Origin: an uncultured Ruminococcus sp.
Lineage (GTDB): Bacteria > Bacillota > Clostridia > Oscillospirales > Acutalibacteraceae
Length of the DNA: 23,495 nt
Assembly (NCBI GenBank): GCA_902762335.1
Contig: CACWNZ010000004.1
Coordinates: 2,089 to 25,583 of the forward strand
Direction of reading: 5' to 3'
Shown in pieces: positions 1 through 9,800 of the stretch (its first letter is position 1; the number at the start of each line of letters is the position of its first letter). The notes under the pieces are model-generated. The model was not told the origin of the DNA. It made no database searches and saw nothing but the letters and a program-made list of their open reading frames with translations. The position numbers and the translations under genes were made by a program.

Positions 1-1917
1 AAGGCGGACAGGATCGTCCGCTATATTTCGGAGCCTGTTATGGGCGGCTTTGTCTCGGGGATATGCTGTACTATCATACTTATGCAGATCCCCAAGCTTT
101 TCGGCGGGACTGCGGGGATCGGTGAAGCTCCCGAGCTGATAAAGCACGTAATAGAACAGTGCGGCAGCTTTGAGCCGCTCTCGTTTGCAGCAGGAGCGCT
201 GTCTGTTGCGGTCATACTGTTATTCAGGAAGATCGCTCCGAGGATACCCATGTCCGTCGTTGTAATGGCGGGCGGTGTCGTTCTGAGCTGCTGTCTCCCT
301 CTGACAGATTACGGAATAAAGCTTCTGCCCGAAACCGAGGCGGGACTTCCGCCGATAAGCCTTCCCTTTTCGCAATTCGACCCCGATATGATCTCGGAGC
401 TTCTGTTCGATTCGCTGAGCATAGCTGCGGTAATACTTGCAGAATCGCTTCTTGCATCAAGCAGCAACGCCGTTAAGGACGGCTATCGTCTTGATACGAA
501 CAGAGAGCTGCTCTCTTATTCCCTTGCGAATTTTGCCGCATCGCTCACGGGCTGCTGTCCCGTAAACGGAAGTGTCTCACGAACGGGGATAGTACGCCAA
601 TTCGGCGCGGGATCACAATGGCTGTCATTCTTTGCGGCGGCAGCGATGATGCTCGTGCTGCTGTTTGCCGCCCCGTTGACAGGTCTGCTGCCCGTACCCG
701 TGCTGACGGCAATAGTAATAAGCGCGCTGTGGGGCGCGTGTGAGTTTTCGCTTGCAAAAAAGCTATTTTCAACGAGCAGACATGAATTTTTCATATTTAT
801 GGGCGCTTTCTTCGGAGTTCTTATTTTCGGCACGGTTTACGGCGTTATGATAGGCATCGTACTTTCCTTCTTTGCGGTAATAGTAAGGGCAGTCGCCCCG
901 CCGAGAGGGACTGTGGGCGTGATACAGGGCAGAGAAGGATTCTACCCCCTTGACAGAAACAAACAGGCTCGCCCCGTACAGGGCGCCGTGATATACAGAT
1001 TCGGTGGGAATATCTTTTTTGCAAACGCGGGAATACTAAGCTCCGATATAGAAAAAGCAGTTGATGAAAGCACAAAATGTGTTATAATAAATGCAAGCGC
1101 GGTAAGCAGTATAGATATGGCAGCCTCCGAGGAGCTGCTGAGACTTTATAAGCATTACAGAGAAAGAAATATACTCTTTTATATTACCGAGCATATAGGC
1201 GCAGTAAACGACAGCCTTAGAAAATTCGGAGCGGATGAGCTGATAAAAAACGGCGCCGTGAGAATGACCACCGCTCTTGCTTTGAGAGATGCAGGCATAC
1301 CGAAGCCTTACGCCGTAGTTCCGCCGATATGCACCGAAAACGAGCAGGGCGGAACCGATGAGAGCGGCGACATGGGACTGCAGGCCGAGCTTGAATGGGC
1401 TCTCGGCAGCGATGCCGAAGAGTTCAAGAAGAAACTGACTGAAGAGGTCTATCAGAATATCAAGAATGACAAGGAGCTTACCCCTGCCACCGTAGAGAAA
1501 ATAGAAAGCCTGACACGCTGGGGCAAGCTGAATTTTTATGACGAGGACGAGCTTCTTGACAGGCTTGAAACGAGACTCCTCGACCGCGCCGCAAGACATC
1601 CCGAGCAGGGCGAGCGAATAGAAAGGGTGCTTGAAGAGCGCCGCAGGATAATTGAGGCGAGAATGCCTGACATGGATCCCGAGGTGCTTGAGAGGATCCG
1701 TGAAAACCGCCTTAAAAGAGCAAGAGAGCTATACAAAAACGACCCCGAAAAATATCTGCGCCAGAGAGATATGAGGCTTGAGCATATCAAAAAGCTCAGT
1801 ATGGACGACCCTGCGCTTGCCGAAGCGTACGGCAGAGTTTACGGGGACGTCCTCGCAATGACAGAAGAAATGCTCCGCGGAACGGCTGAAGATGCCGTAC
1901 CTGAGGGCAGATCATAG
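1..1917 (+). CDS. SulP-family anion transporter with STAS domain (5' end outside window)
   Basis: The reading frame is open from the first base, so the true start lies upstream; 638 codons are visible. The first visible residues (YISEPVMGGFVSGI) match a conserved SulP membrane segment, and the motif CPVNGSVSRTGIV near codon 190 resembles the family's PVTGSFSRTA loop. Several hydrophobic segments follow. A cytoplasmic STAS domain lies at about codons 319-433 (GAVIYRFGGNIFFANA, then CVIINASAVSSIDMAASEEL). SulP proteins import sulfate, bicarbonate, dicarboxylates or other anions across the cytoplasmic membrane; the substrate cannot be told here. After the STAS domain comes an unusual tail of about 200 residues, highly charged and probably helical, rich in Arg/Glu/Leu (VLEERRRIIEAR, RENRLKRARELYKNDPEKYL), which ordinary SulP proteins lack. 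pncB starts 18 bases downstream, suggesting an operon with NAD-salvage genes. Confidence 0.88.
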   Translation, partial: KADRIVRYISEPVMGGFVSGICCTIILMQIPKLFGGTAGIGEAPELIKHVIEQCGSFEPLSFAAGALSVAVILLFRKIAPRIPMSVVVMAGGVVLSCCLPLTDYGIKLLPETEAGLPPISLPFSQFDPDMISELLFDSLSIAAVILAESLLASSSNAVKDGYRLDTNRELLSYSLANFAASLTGCCPVNGSVSRTGIVRQFGAGSQWLSFFAAAAMMLVLLFAAPLTGLLPVPVLTAIVISALWGACEFSLAKKLFSTSRHEFFIFMGAFFGVLIFGTVYGVMIGIVLSFFAVIVRAVAPPRGTVGVIQGREGFYPLDRNKQARPVQGAVIYRFGGNIFFANAGILSSDIEKAVDESTKCVIINASAVSSIDMAASEELLRLYKHYRERNILFYITEHIGAVNDSLRKFGADELIKNGAVRMTTALALRDAGIPKPYAVVPPICTENEQGGTDESGDMGLQAELEWALGSDAEEFKKKLTEEVYQNIKNDKELTPATVEKIESLTRWGKLNFYDEDELLDRLETRLLDRAARHPEQGERIERVLEERRRIIEARMPDMDPEVLERIRENRLKRARELYKNDPEKYLRQRDMRLEHIKKLSMDDPALAEAYGRVYGDVLAMTEEMLRGTAEDAVPEGRS

Positions 1918-1935
1918 ATGAAAGGATGATAAAAT

Positions 1936-3147
1936 ATGAAATTCGCGCCTGTGGTAGAATCGCTGCTTGATACAGATCTGTATAAATTCAATATGGATCA
2001 GGTAATATTTCACAAGCATACGGATCTTTGCGGGGAGTATTATTTCAAATGCAGGAATAAGGACGTGACCTTCTCCGAGGAGATAGTGCGTGAGATAAGC
2101 GAGCAGGTGGATCACCTGTGTACTCTCAGATTTACAAAGGACGAGCTTGACTATCTGCGCTCGATCAGGTTCATCAAGAACGACTACGTTGAGTTTCTCA
2201 GGCTGTGGAGACCGATAAGAGAGTACGTTTCCATATCACGCACAGACGAGGGACAGCTTGAGATAGTTGTGAAGGGTCCGCTTTTCTCGGCGATGCAGTT
2301 TGAGATATATCTGCTTGAGATAGTTAACGAGGTATATTTCAGAATGACTTATAATTATGACGAGCTGAAGGCTGCGGCGGAGAAAAAGCTCGCTCAGAAG
2401 ATAGCAGACTTCAACTCGGGAAAATACACCTTCCGCTTTGCCGAATTCGGGTGCAGAAGAAGGCTCTCCCGTGAATGGGAGGATACGGTAGTAAAACGCC
2501 TTGCCTTTGAGACCAAGAACTGCGTCGGCACCTCCAACGTCTATCTGGCAAAAAAGTACGGTCTTACTCCCATAGGGACCTACGCTCATGAATTTGTGCA
2601 GATGTACCAGGGAATTGACAGTATTCCCCTTGCATATACCAATCAGTACGCAATGAACGATTGGTATGACGAATATAAGGGTGACAACGGTACTGCCCTT
2701 ACCGATACCGTCACGACCGATCTTTTCCTGCTTGATTTCAACCGCTCGATGGTAAACAACTACAGCGGCGTGCGCCATGACAGCGGAGATCCCTACGAGT
2801 GGGGCGAAAAGCTTATAGCTCACTACAAGAAATACGGAGCGGATCCCAAAACAAAGCTGCTGCTTTTTTCGGACAGCCTTGATTTTGACAGGGCGCAGAA
2901 GCTGTATGACCACTTTAACGGCAGAACAAAGGTATCCTTCGGCATTGGCACTTTCTGCTCTAACGATACCTGTGTACCTGCGCTCAACATTGTTATCAAG
3001 CTTCAGTACGTCAACGGCAGACCCGTAGCAAAGCTTTCGGACACTCCCGACAAGGCAATGTGCCGTGACGTGGATTATCTTGATTATCTCAAGCGTTCTG
3101 TCGAATTCAGGCTCAGGCGTGAGGAACAGAACAAAAGCTATTTCTGA
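1936..3147 (+). CDS. pncB: Nicotinate phosphoribosyltransferase
   Basis: The 403-residue protein has the length and layout of the PncB type of nicotinate phosphoribosyltransferase, which joins nicotinate and PRPP to form nicotinate mononucleotide with ATP hydrolysis (Preiss-Handler NAD salvage, cytoplasm). The N terminus LLDTDLYKFNMDQ is the family signature. GTYAHEFVQMYQGI carries His218, the equivalent of the phosphorylated histidine of the bacterial enzyme. The PRPP/nicotinate-site region GVRHDSGDPYEWGEK, the segment LLLFSDSLDFDRA and SFGIGTFCSND are all present. The start is supported by AAAGGATG about 8 bases upstream. It lies 18 bases after the transporter and 12 bases before pncA, whose product supplies its substrate. 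No truncation is seen. Confidence 0.96.
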   Translation: MKFAPVVESLLDTDLYKFNMDQVIFHKHTDLCGEYYFKCRNKDVTFSEEIVREISEQVDHLCTLRFTKDELDYLRSIRFIKNDYVEFLRLWRPIREYVSISRTDEGQLEIVVKGPLFSAMQFEIYLLEIVNEVYFRMTYNYDELKAAAEKKLAQKIADFNSGKYTFRFAEFGCRRRLSREWEDTVVKRLAFETKNCVGTSNVYLAKKYGLTPIGTYAHEFVQMYQGIDSIPLAYTNQYAMNDWYDEYKGDNGTALTDTVTTDLFLLDFNRSMVNNYSGVRHDSGDPYEWGEKLIAHYKKYGADPKTKLLLFSDSLDFDRAQKLYDHFNGRTKVSFGIGTFCSNDTCVPALNIVIKLQYVNGRPVAKLSDTPDKAMCRDVDYLDYLKRSVEFRLRREEQNKSYF

Positions 3148-3159
3148 GGAGGAAATGAA

Positions 3160-3678
3160 ATGAAAAAATTTCTTATAGTAGTAGATATGCAGAAAGACTT
3201 TATAGACGGCGCTCTCGGCAGCGCCGAGGCGCAAGGGATAATTCCTGCAGCTGTAAAAAAGATAGAGGACTTTGACGGAACGATTATTGCGACACTTGAT
3301 ACTCACTTTGAGAACTATCTTGAAACTGCCGAGGGCAGGAAACTGCCTGTCGCCCACTGTATAAAAGGCACTGACGGCTGGGCTCTTGACCCTCATATTG
3401 TTCACGCTATTGAGGGCAGAGATCATTATATCATTGAGAAAAACACCTTCGGCTCGAAGGAACTGCCTTTTCTTATTGAAAAGCTTGCCGCAGGCGACGA
3501 GGTCAATATTGAGCTTATCGGGCTTTGCACGGATATTTGCGTTATTTCAAACGCACTGCTTCTCAAGGCTTTTTTTGCCGAAAGCTCCGTTACCGTCGAC
3601 CCTGCCTGCTGCGCGGGGGTTACACCCGCTCTTCATGATGCCGCAATGGCCGTTCTCGGATCCTGTCAGTGTACCTGA
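3160..3678 (+). CDS. pncA: Nicotinamidase (isochorismatase-like hydrolase)
   Basis: This 172-residue protein should deamidate nicotinamide to nicotinate plus ammonia, feeding PncB directly. The cysteine-hydrolase triad of the family is visible: Asp9 (VVDMQKDF), Lys69 (HCIKGTDGW) and Cys127 (GLCTDICVISNALLLKA). Metal-binding positions fit Asp47 and His49 (LDTHFENYLET) with His66. CCAGVTPALHDAA and GSCQ near the C terminus are typical. The start is fixed by GAGGAGGAAATGAAATG, a near-perfect ribosome binding site. The protein ends two residues after the conserved CQ, slightly shorter than usual, but this looks tolerable. A strong terminator follows the stop codon by about 30 bases, so pncA is the last gene of its operon. 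Confidence 0.96.
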   Translation: MKKFLIVVDMQKDFIDGALGSAEAQGIIPAAVKKIEDFDGTIIATLDTHFENYLETAEGRKLPVAHCIKGTDGWALDPHIVHAIEGRDHYIIEKNTFGSKELPFLIEKLAAGDEVNIELIGLCTDICVISNALLLKAFFAESSVTVDPACCAGVTPALHDAAMAVLGSCQCT

Positions 3679-3711
3679 GTTCGTTCAGAGGGGCTGCTAC
3701 AGATAAAGCGC

Positions 3712-3753
3712 GCCGGGCGTGATGATATTATTTATCATCACGCCCGGCTTTTT
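3712..3753 (+). terminator. Rho-independent terminator of the pncB-pncA operon
   Basis: A perfect 15-16 bp stem (GCCGGGCGTGATGAT pairing with ATCATCACGCCCGGC) with a 5-7 base loop is followed by TTTTT. It sits about 33 bases after the pncA stop codon. Confidence 0.93.
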
Positions 3754-3758
3754 CTGTC

Positions 3759-3796
3759 AAAAATGGCTGCCGCAATAAAATGCGGCAGCCATTTTT
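3759..3796 (-). terminator. Terminator of the minor-pilin operon
   Basis: A perfect 16 bp stem (3759-3774 with 3781-3796, core TGCGGCAGCCATTTTT) with a 6-base loop has T runs on both sides, so it can work in either direction. It lies 27 bases beyond the stop of the giant pilin gene read on the - strand, back-to-back with the pncA terminator between two convergent operons. Confidence 0.92.
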
Positions 3797-3823
3797 TAGG
3801 ACTTGCTAATGCAAACCTGATTA

Positions 3824-6800
3824 TCAGTTGCTGAAGGTACCTTCAACGAGCTCGCCGGTCGAGCCGGAGCCTGCCTCGTTTACTGTGCCTCTGCCGATGA
3901 AGGTTATGTCCTCCATGCCCTTCCAATAGGTCTCGTCAAAGAGATCTGCAAAATAGGACCTGTTGGAATCCTTTTTCGGCTTTCTGATCTCGTACTTGCC
4001 CTCACGGATAGCGAACTGATGCTTAACGCCCTTCTTGTCAACGTATTTGACGTAGAAGTCTGTTCTGAATTCTACGTACATAGAAGTCAGGGACGCATCG
4101 CTGCTTATGAGGTAGAAGTGAGGTGTTCTTGTCTGTGTGCCGTCGAGAACGCCCATGTTCGCAAACTTGAACTCTGAGCCGATCAGCTTGACTGTTGAGG
4201 ACAGATACAGCGGTGAGGTCGTCTCCCATCTGAAGAAGATACCGTCGCTTGCCTCAAGACCGTAGTACGGGGTAAACTTGGTGAAGCTTCCTTCCTTTGC
4301 GGCAAAGTTTACGTAACCGTTGATAGAGGTAGCACCTGTCTGGAAGTCGTTGTGATCCGGATCTATCCAATCGCTGCCTGTTGATACGGCGCCTACCGTG
4401 TTATCGTTGAGATCCTTTCCACCCGTTACATAGTAGCCTATGTTTTCAGGATCGGTGAAGAATGCCTCAGCCCTTGCCGAGTAGAGCTCGACAACACCGG
4501 GATCATCGAACTTCTCGCAGTTTTCGCTGTCGATGAAGTAGGAGCCCGCCTTGATAACGTATTTTTCAAAGCTTGCGCCTGCTGCGGGTATTACCTCTGC
4601 ATCCTTTGTAAAGAGGAGAGTCATGGCTTCGCATTCCCACTTGCCTGTAGCTGAGTTCTTAACGATCTTCTTTGCCTTATATTCCTGAGAATCGCTTGCG
4701 TTAGCCATCTGGAATATATCGGCGTTGATCTCGCGGTAGTCGGATGCGGAGTTCCGGCTCCATCTGGGGTTGCCCTCCTGATCGAGATATACCCATGCTT
4801 CGTTCATCTTCATAGACGGATAAGCCTTGTGCTCGATGACGTTGTTGTCCTTATCTGTCTCAATGAACTGTACGTTGAATATCTCATCGTAGGTGTTGGA
4901 GCCGTCGGGTGAGAGGAAGTAGATGGGATACTTCTCGGGGTTGTATTCATCTACGTCTTTTACAGTGTAGTTGATCGAGTTCTGAGTAAGTGTAAATCTT
5001 ATCTGGAACTTGGAGCCCTTTTCTACCTTGTTCTTACAATCGAAGAATACCATTGCGATAGATCCTTCGCTGTCAACCTCAAGGCTTGAAACAGCGCCCT
5101 TGATCATATTGGCTGCCTCGTTCATCGCGTTTGCAGTGCTGTCGCCTGCGTAGGTCTTCTCTGCGCTTGAAAGCTTGAGCTTGAGTGAATCGATCGATGC
5201 AGTCTTATACTTTCTGTTCTTGACTGTTCTTGAATAATACTCGGGATATACGCCGCCTGCGCTGCCGTGATAGGAGTTATAGCTGCTGGTAAGCGGAGCT
5301 GCGATATACTGCTTACACTCGTTCATAACGGCATAGAGGTTTCTTGCCGCGGTGAGGTAAGAGTTTATGCTGTTTGCCTCGTTGTAGCACCAGGTATCAT
5401 TCTCGCTGTCATAGTTCTTGGTAACGTAGAAGGTACAGCCGTCCGTAGTCTTAGTCGTTGCATAGTTGCTGTACTTATTGAGCAGACCTGTTGAATAGGT
5501 GAAGAACGCATCGCTTCTCTGTACGCCCTTGTCGTCGTAGCCCGAAACGATCCTGCAGCCGTAATAGGTGGATCTGAGCAGGTTAACGGCTCTCTTGAGC
5601 CTCTCCTGGTCGGATACGAACTCCTCCCAGCCGCCGTCGTAATCGTTGAGCGACGGATCAAAGAGAACGTAGTCTCCGCCCTGGAAGCAGGTCCTGTAGC
5701 TGTAGGTCTTTGACTTTGTAGGATCGTCTCTGTCGGGACCGACAACCGTAAAGGTAATGAAGGGGTTGTTCTTCTTGATGTTCTTCTTTACCCATATATT
5801 CAGATTGCCTGTTCTTGTAAGATGCTCTTTGAAGACAGGATCCTTTTCTTCATCGGTAAGAGTATCTACAAAGGGACCGTCCAGTATGATCTGGGGATCA
5901 TGCCAGGTCACGTAATCGGGATGCTTCTCAGTGTCAACGTAGGGAAGTCTGAAGTAAACGTTAAGTGATTCGCCTATCTGCTTCTCTTCGGGGTCAAAGG
6001 TGTAGATATTATAGTTCTGGAAATGACCGCCGCCGGAGTTATTGGTCGAGAGCAGTTCTACCCAAACGTTGCCTCTTGCCTTTTCAACTATCTTGGTCTG
6101 TACGTTGGTTTTGCCTGACTTAGTGCTGAGACCCTCGATAGTGAAGTCGTAGGAGGCCATCTCTGATACGGGGATCTTGCGCTCAAACCAATCGTAGTAA
6201 GGAATGAGCTTTGCATGACCGAGACGTCCGCCCGAATCATTGTTCATTCCGTAGCCGCCGTAGGGATTGCCTGAGTTGATGTCTTTCCAATCCTCGTTCT
6301 TCTTTGCGTTGTTTCCGAAAAGATCCTTATCAGAATAGCTTTCGTTTATGATTCTGACTCGGTTACCGCCAACGTAGCGCATCTCGCCGTTTGTGCCTGC
6401 AAGGTTTGCCTCATTGTAGCCGGGAGCATCGTAGGTGCCGCCGCCGCCTGAAGGATCGGACGGAGTTGAGGTAGATGCGTCCTTATCCACGAGGTTTTTG
6501 AACGCGCCGTTGTTTGTCGTCTCAACAACGTAGTGATGTCCGAGAACTATGAAGCCGCTAATAGACTGCTGTGTATCGTTGCCGTTGCTTACCAGAAAGT
6601 TTGTGGAGCCCTTGGGAGGAGTTATCTTATAGACAACGTCGCTGCCCTCGGTGTGGTCGTAGTCAAGATAGAAGCCCGGGAAGGGAGCTTCCTTTTCGCC
6701 GCCCCAGAAGTACACCTGGAGGCTTTTCCAATCGGTGTTCTTGTTGGTGATGTAGATAACGCCCGTCTCAAAGGGTGCGTAATTCTTGTAGGATTCGATC

Positions 6801-9800
6801 CAATTTGTCTCGGACCATGTGCCGACGTTCATCTTGTTTTTGCTGTCGCTATAATCCCAGGACCAGCCCGTCTTGTAGAAGCCGGTGCCTCTGGTCGCAT
6901 CGCTGATGTCGATGTTATGGGTCTGTGAGCTGCCGTTGCTGAAGATGCAGTGCTCTGCGCCCTCAGGCATAATGATCTTATACATCTGCTGACCGGAATC
7001 GTTCGTCTTGTATTTGGACATTTCTGTTCCGGGCCAAGCGGGGAACGAGCCTGAGCCCCAGAAGTAACAGTAGATCTTAGCGCCGCCGGATGCCCACTGT
7101 CCGCCCTGATTGGGGTTATCGGTAAAGTAGATGTAGTCGCGCTGAGTGTGGATCACGCCGCCGATCTCTACGTCACCTTCCTTAGCTACCGCAGGAGCGG
7201 GCTCGGGATCGGTAGGAGTAACGGGCTCATCGGGAGCAGCAGGTGCTTCCGAGAATTTGGGATAGATCTTATCTACGCTTACAAGTGTTGCAGTTGTATG
7301 TCTCTCTTCGTCAATTGTGTGAATGATAACATATTCGCCGGGAGTCTCGATCTTGCCTGCGTTATATACGTCATAGGGAGCGGGCTCATCGGGATCGAGT
7401 GAGTTGAAGATATTTACAACGTTGAACTGATCGTTCTTGTTGCTGTCGGTTACATAGTAACGGAAGCAGTAGTAGGGAGAATCGAACGAAGAAGCATTTG
7501 TCGTCATGCCGATCTTGCCCTTTACTTCCTTATCGCCGTCGAAATCGCCGTATACTGTTATGAGCTTGGTTATCGTTATATCGCCTGTCTCCGTGATAAC
7601 GAAGCAGAGGTTGTAGTCCTCTACCGTTGCAAGAGAAACAAAGGGTGATGCGCCTGTTTCAACGCCGTCCTTTTTGGTGGTAACGTTGACCTTCTCACAG
7701 TCCGAAAGTCCAACGTCTATGTAGCGCCATGTCGCGCCTTTTGCGGGACCCCAGATCTTCATCGTGTTGATATCATCTATGGTCGCTGATGTGGCTTCGG
7801 GCGCATACTTATTCAGGTTGTATGAAACTGCGGGATCTGCACACTCATTGATGACCCACACTCTCATTGAATTATTAGCCTTGAGCTCATCGATGCTGCC
7901 TGCGGGCTTCTTGACGTAGAAGCCTTTGATAGCGGCTTCAAGCTTGTCGGCTATTTCTTCTATCTCAGACTGCTTCGTTTTTTGGGGTGCTTCGTTAAGC
8001 GCAGCATCCATTGCATCTGAAAGAGCATCGTAGGAATCATCGGTGCAGTTTTCCTTAGTGGCAGCGCCAAGATAGATGTTAGCCAGAGCCTTGAGCTCGT
8101 TAAGGCGTTCAAAGTTAAGAACGCTGATAGCGTGCTCGTCAAGACTCTTCTTTGCATCCTCAAGCGCGTTAAGCGCTATATCCAGCGCGCCCTGTGAGGT
8201 ATCCTTTACAGCCAAAGCTGTTCTTGCATCTGCGATAGCGGTATTAAACGCATTCTGGAATTCAGCCTCATATACACCACTGAGATTTTCGAGGTGTGAA
8301 TAGGACTGTATCCTTGTTGAAAGAGTATCTCTGTCAAGTCTTGCGGCCCTGAGTGTCGTAAGATCATTATTAAGAGCCGTTTCAAGTGCAGATACCTCAT
8401 CAAGTGTGACCGACTTAGGATTATTGACTGCTGCCACAGCCTTATTGAAGCTTGAGCCTTCGCTTATAAACGTTGCATACGCGTTCTTGTCGTATTCACC
8501 GTTCTGTTCCTGGAGCTTCTTTGCATATTTGCCCTGATTTACCAGCGATACGAGCGACGTCATATCGCCGAGCGTAGTCTCTACGTTCTTAAGCGCAGCA
8601 ATGGCATCTTCAATATCCTGTTTCTTCTGCTTGAATACTGCATTTGCAGCATTGATCTTTTCTTCAGCGGTAGCATAAGGCTGCTTGTCGATATAGTCCT
8701 CCTGATTGAGGATCGTTCTTGCTGCAGCAACAGCCTGCTTTACCTTTTTGTAGCTGTTTGCCTCATATCTTGAAGCAACGAGCTGAGATGCTCTCTGAAC
8801 TGTTCTCTGGAGCTCTTCTCTGTCGGTAGTGGATTCAATACCCGGGTTAGCATAGATAAGCTTCGGGCTGGGCTTTGAAGCGTATTCGGAAGACTTTGCC
8901 TTGATCGTTACGTAGGAGCCGGGATCGACACCGAGGTCGCGGAGCGCGGACTCCTCTGTCATGTGGGGATCAAGACCGTCGTTCTCGACAAACCAGAACT
9001 CGTTGCTTGCCGAGTTTGCCTCGATAGAATATGCCTTGTGTTCGCCGCCGGAATATACGAAGGTAATATCGAAGGTCCTGTTGGTCTCAACGTTTGCTAC
9101 CCACCAGCCGCAGCCTTCATATTCCATGGGAATATTCTCGGACTGTCTTGTGCCGGAGCCTATATAGCTTTTACCCGAAATACTTGAGTTATCCTTATTG
9201 GTTACCTTTTTGATCTTCGGGTAAAGTGAAGGCGCAAGTGTTGTAACGTCGTTCAGATCATCTGTGTCCTTGATCCTGAGGTGTATGGTGGTCTTGGGGT
9301 TTTTAACGTATACTACGACAGTATCGTCAAGTCCCTGCTTGCCGTCCCAATCGCCTTTTTCATAATACTTTGTATAGAATTTCTTTCCATACTGCTCGTA
9401 GTAGTCGCCTCTGTTGCCTATCTCGGTCTTCTGATCGCCCTTGAACTCGAAATAGATGTTCTTGTCGGTGGGGTCAAGATACCAGAGGTGGAATATCTCA
9501 TTTACCTGTGAATCGTAGATGTTGTTAGGACCCTTATCGCCCGCAAGTACGGAGCCCTGCTGAGCAAAAATCACGTTAAACCAGGGAACGTAATTGTTCT
9601 TGGGGAAGAATTCACCGACGAACCAGCCGTTACCTGTATCGGCGAATACACCCTGAGGACCGTTCTGAGTTTTGTCTGCGGTATTGCCCGTGCCCCATGG
9701 GTCGTTAGGCTCTACCTTCTGATCGCCTGTTGTTGCGGCATTAAGACGGCCGATCCAGCCATTAGCCTTGATAACCTGCTTGTCCCAATCAAAGCTTGAG

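Noticed and set aside
2236..3426. Long open frame of 396 codons on the - strand
   Set aside because: It lies antisense to pncB and pncA, which have clear family motifs, and its translation is low-complexity with no recognisable domain.
3655..3710. Frameshift at the end of pncA
   Set aside because: The protein ends two residues after the conserved CQ; continuing in other frames gives no family-like sequence, so the gene is taken as intact.
3824..3900. Cell-wall sorting signal at the C terminus of the giant pilin
   Set aside because: No LPXTG-like motif, hydrophobic segment or basic tail; it ends GELVEGTFSN. Anchoring is better explained by the pilin helix at the N terminus.
7515..7555. Dockerin-like DFDGDKEVKG in the giant pilin
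   Set aside because: Dockerins need two calcium-binding repeats with conserved spacing and hydrophobic partners; only one short acidic stretch is present.
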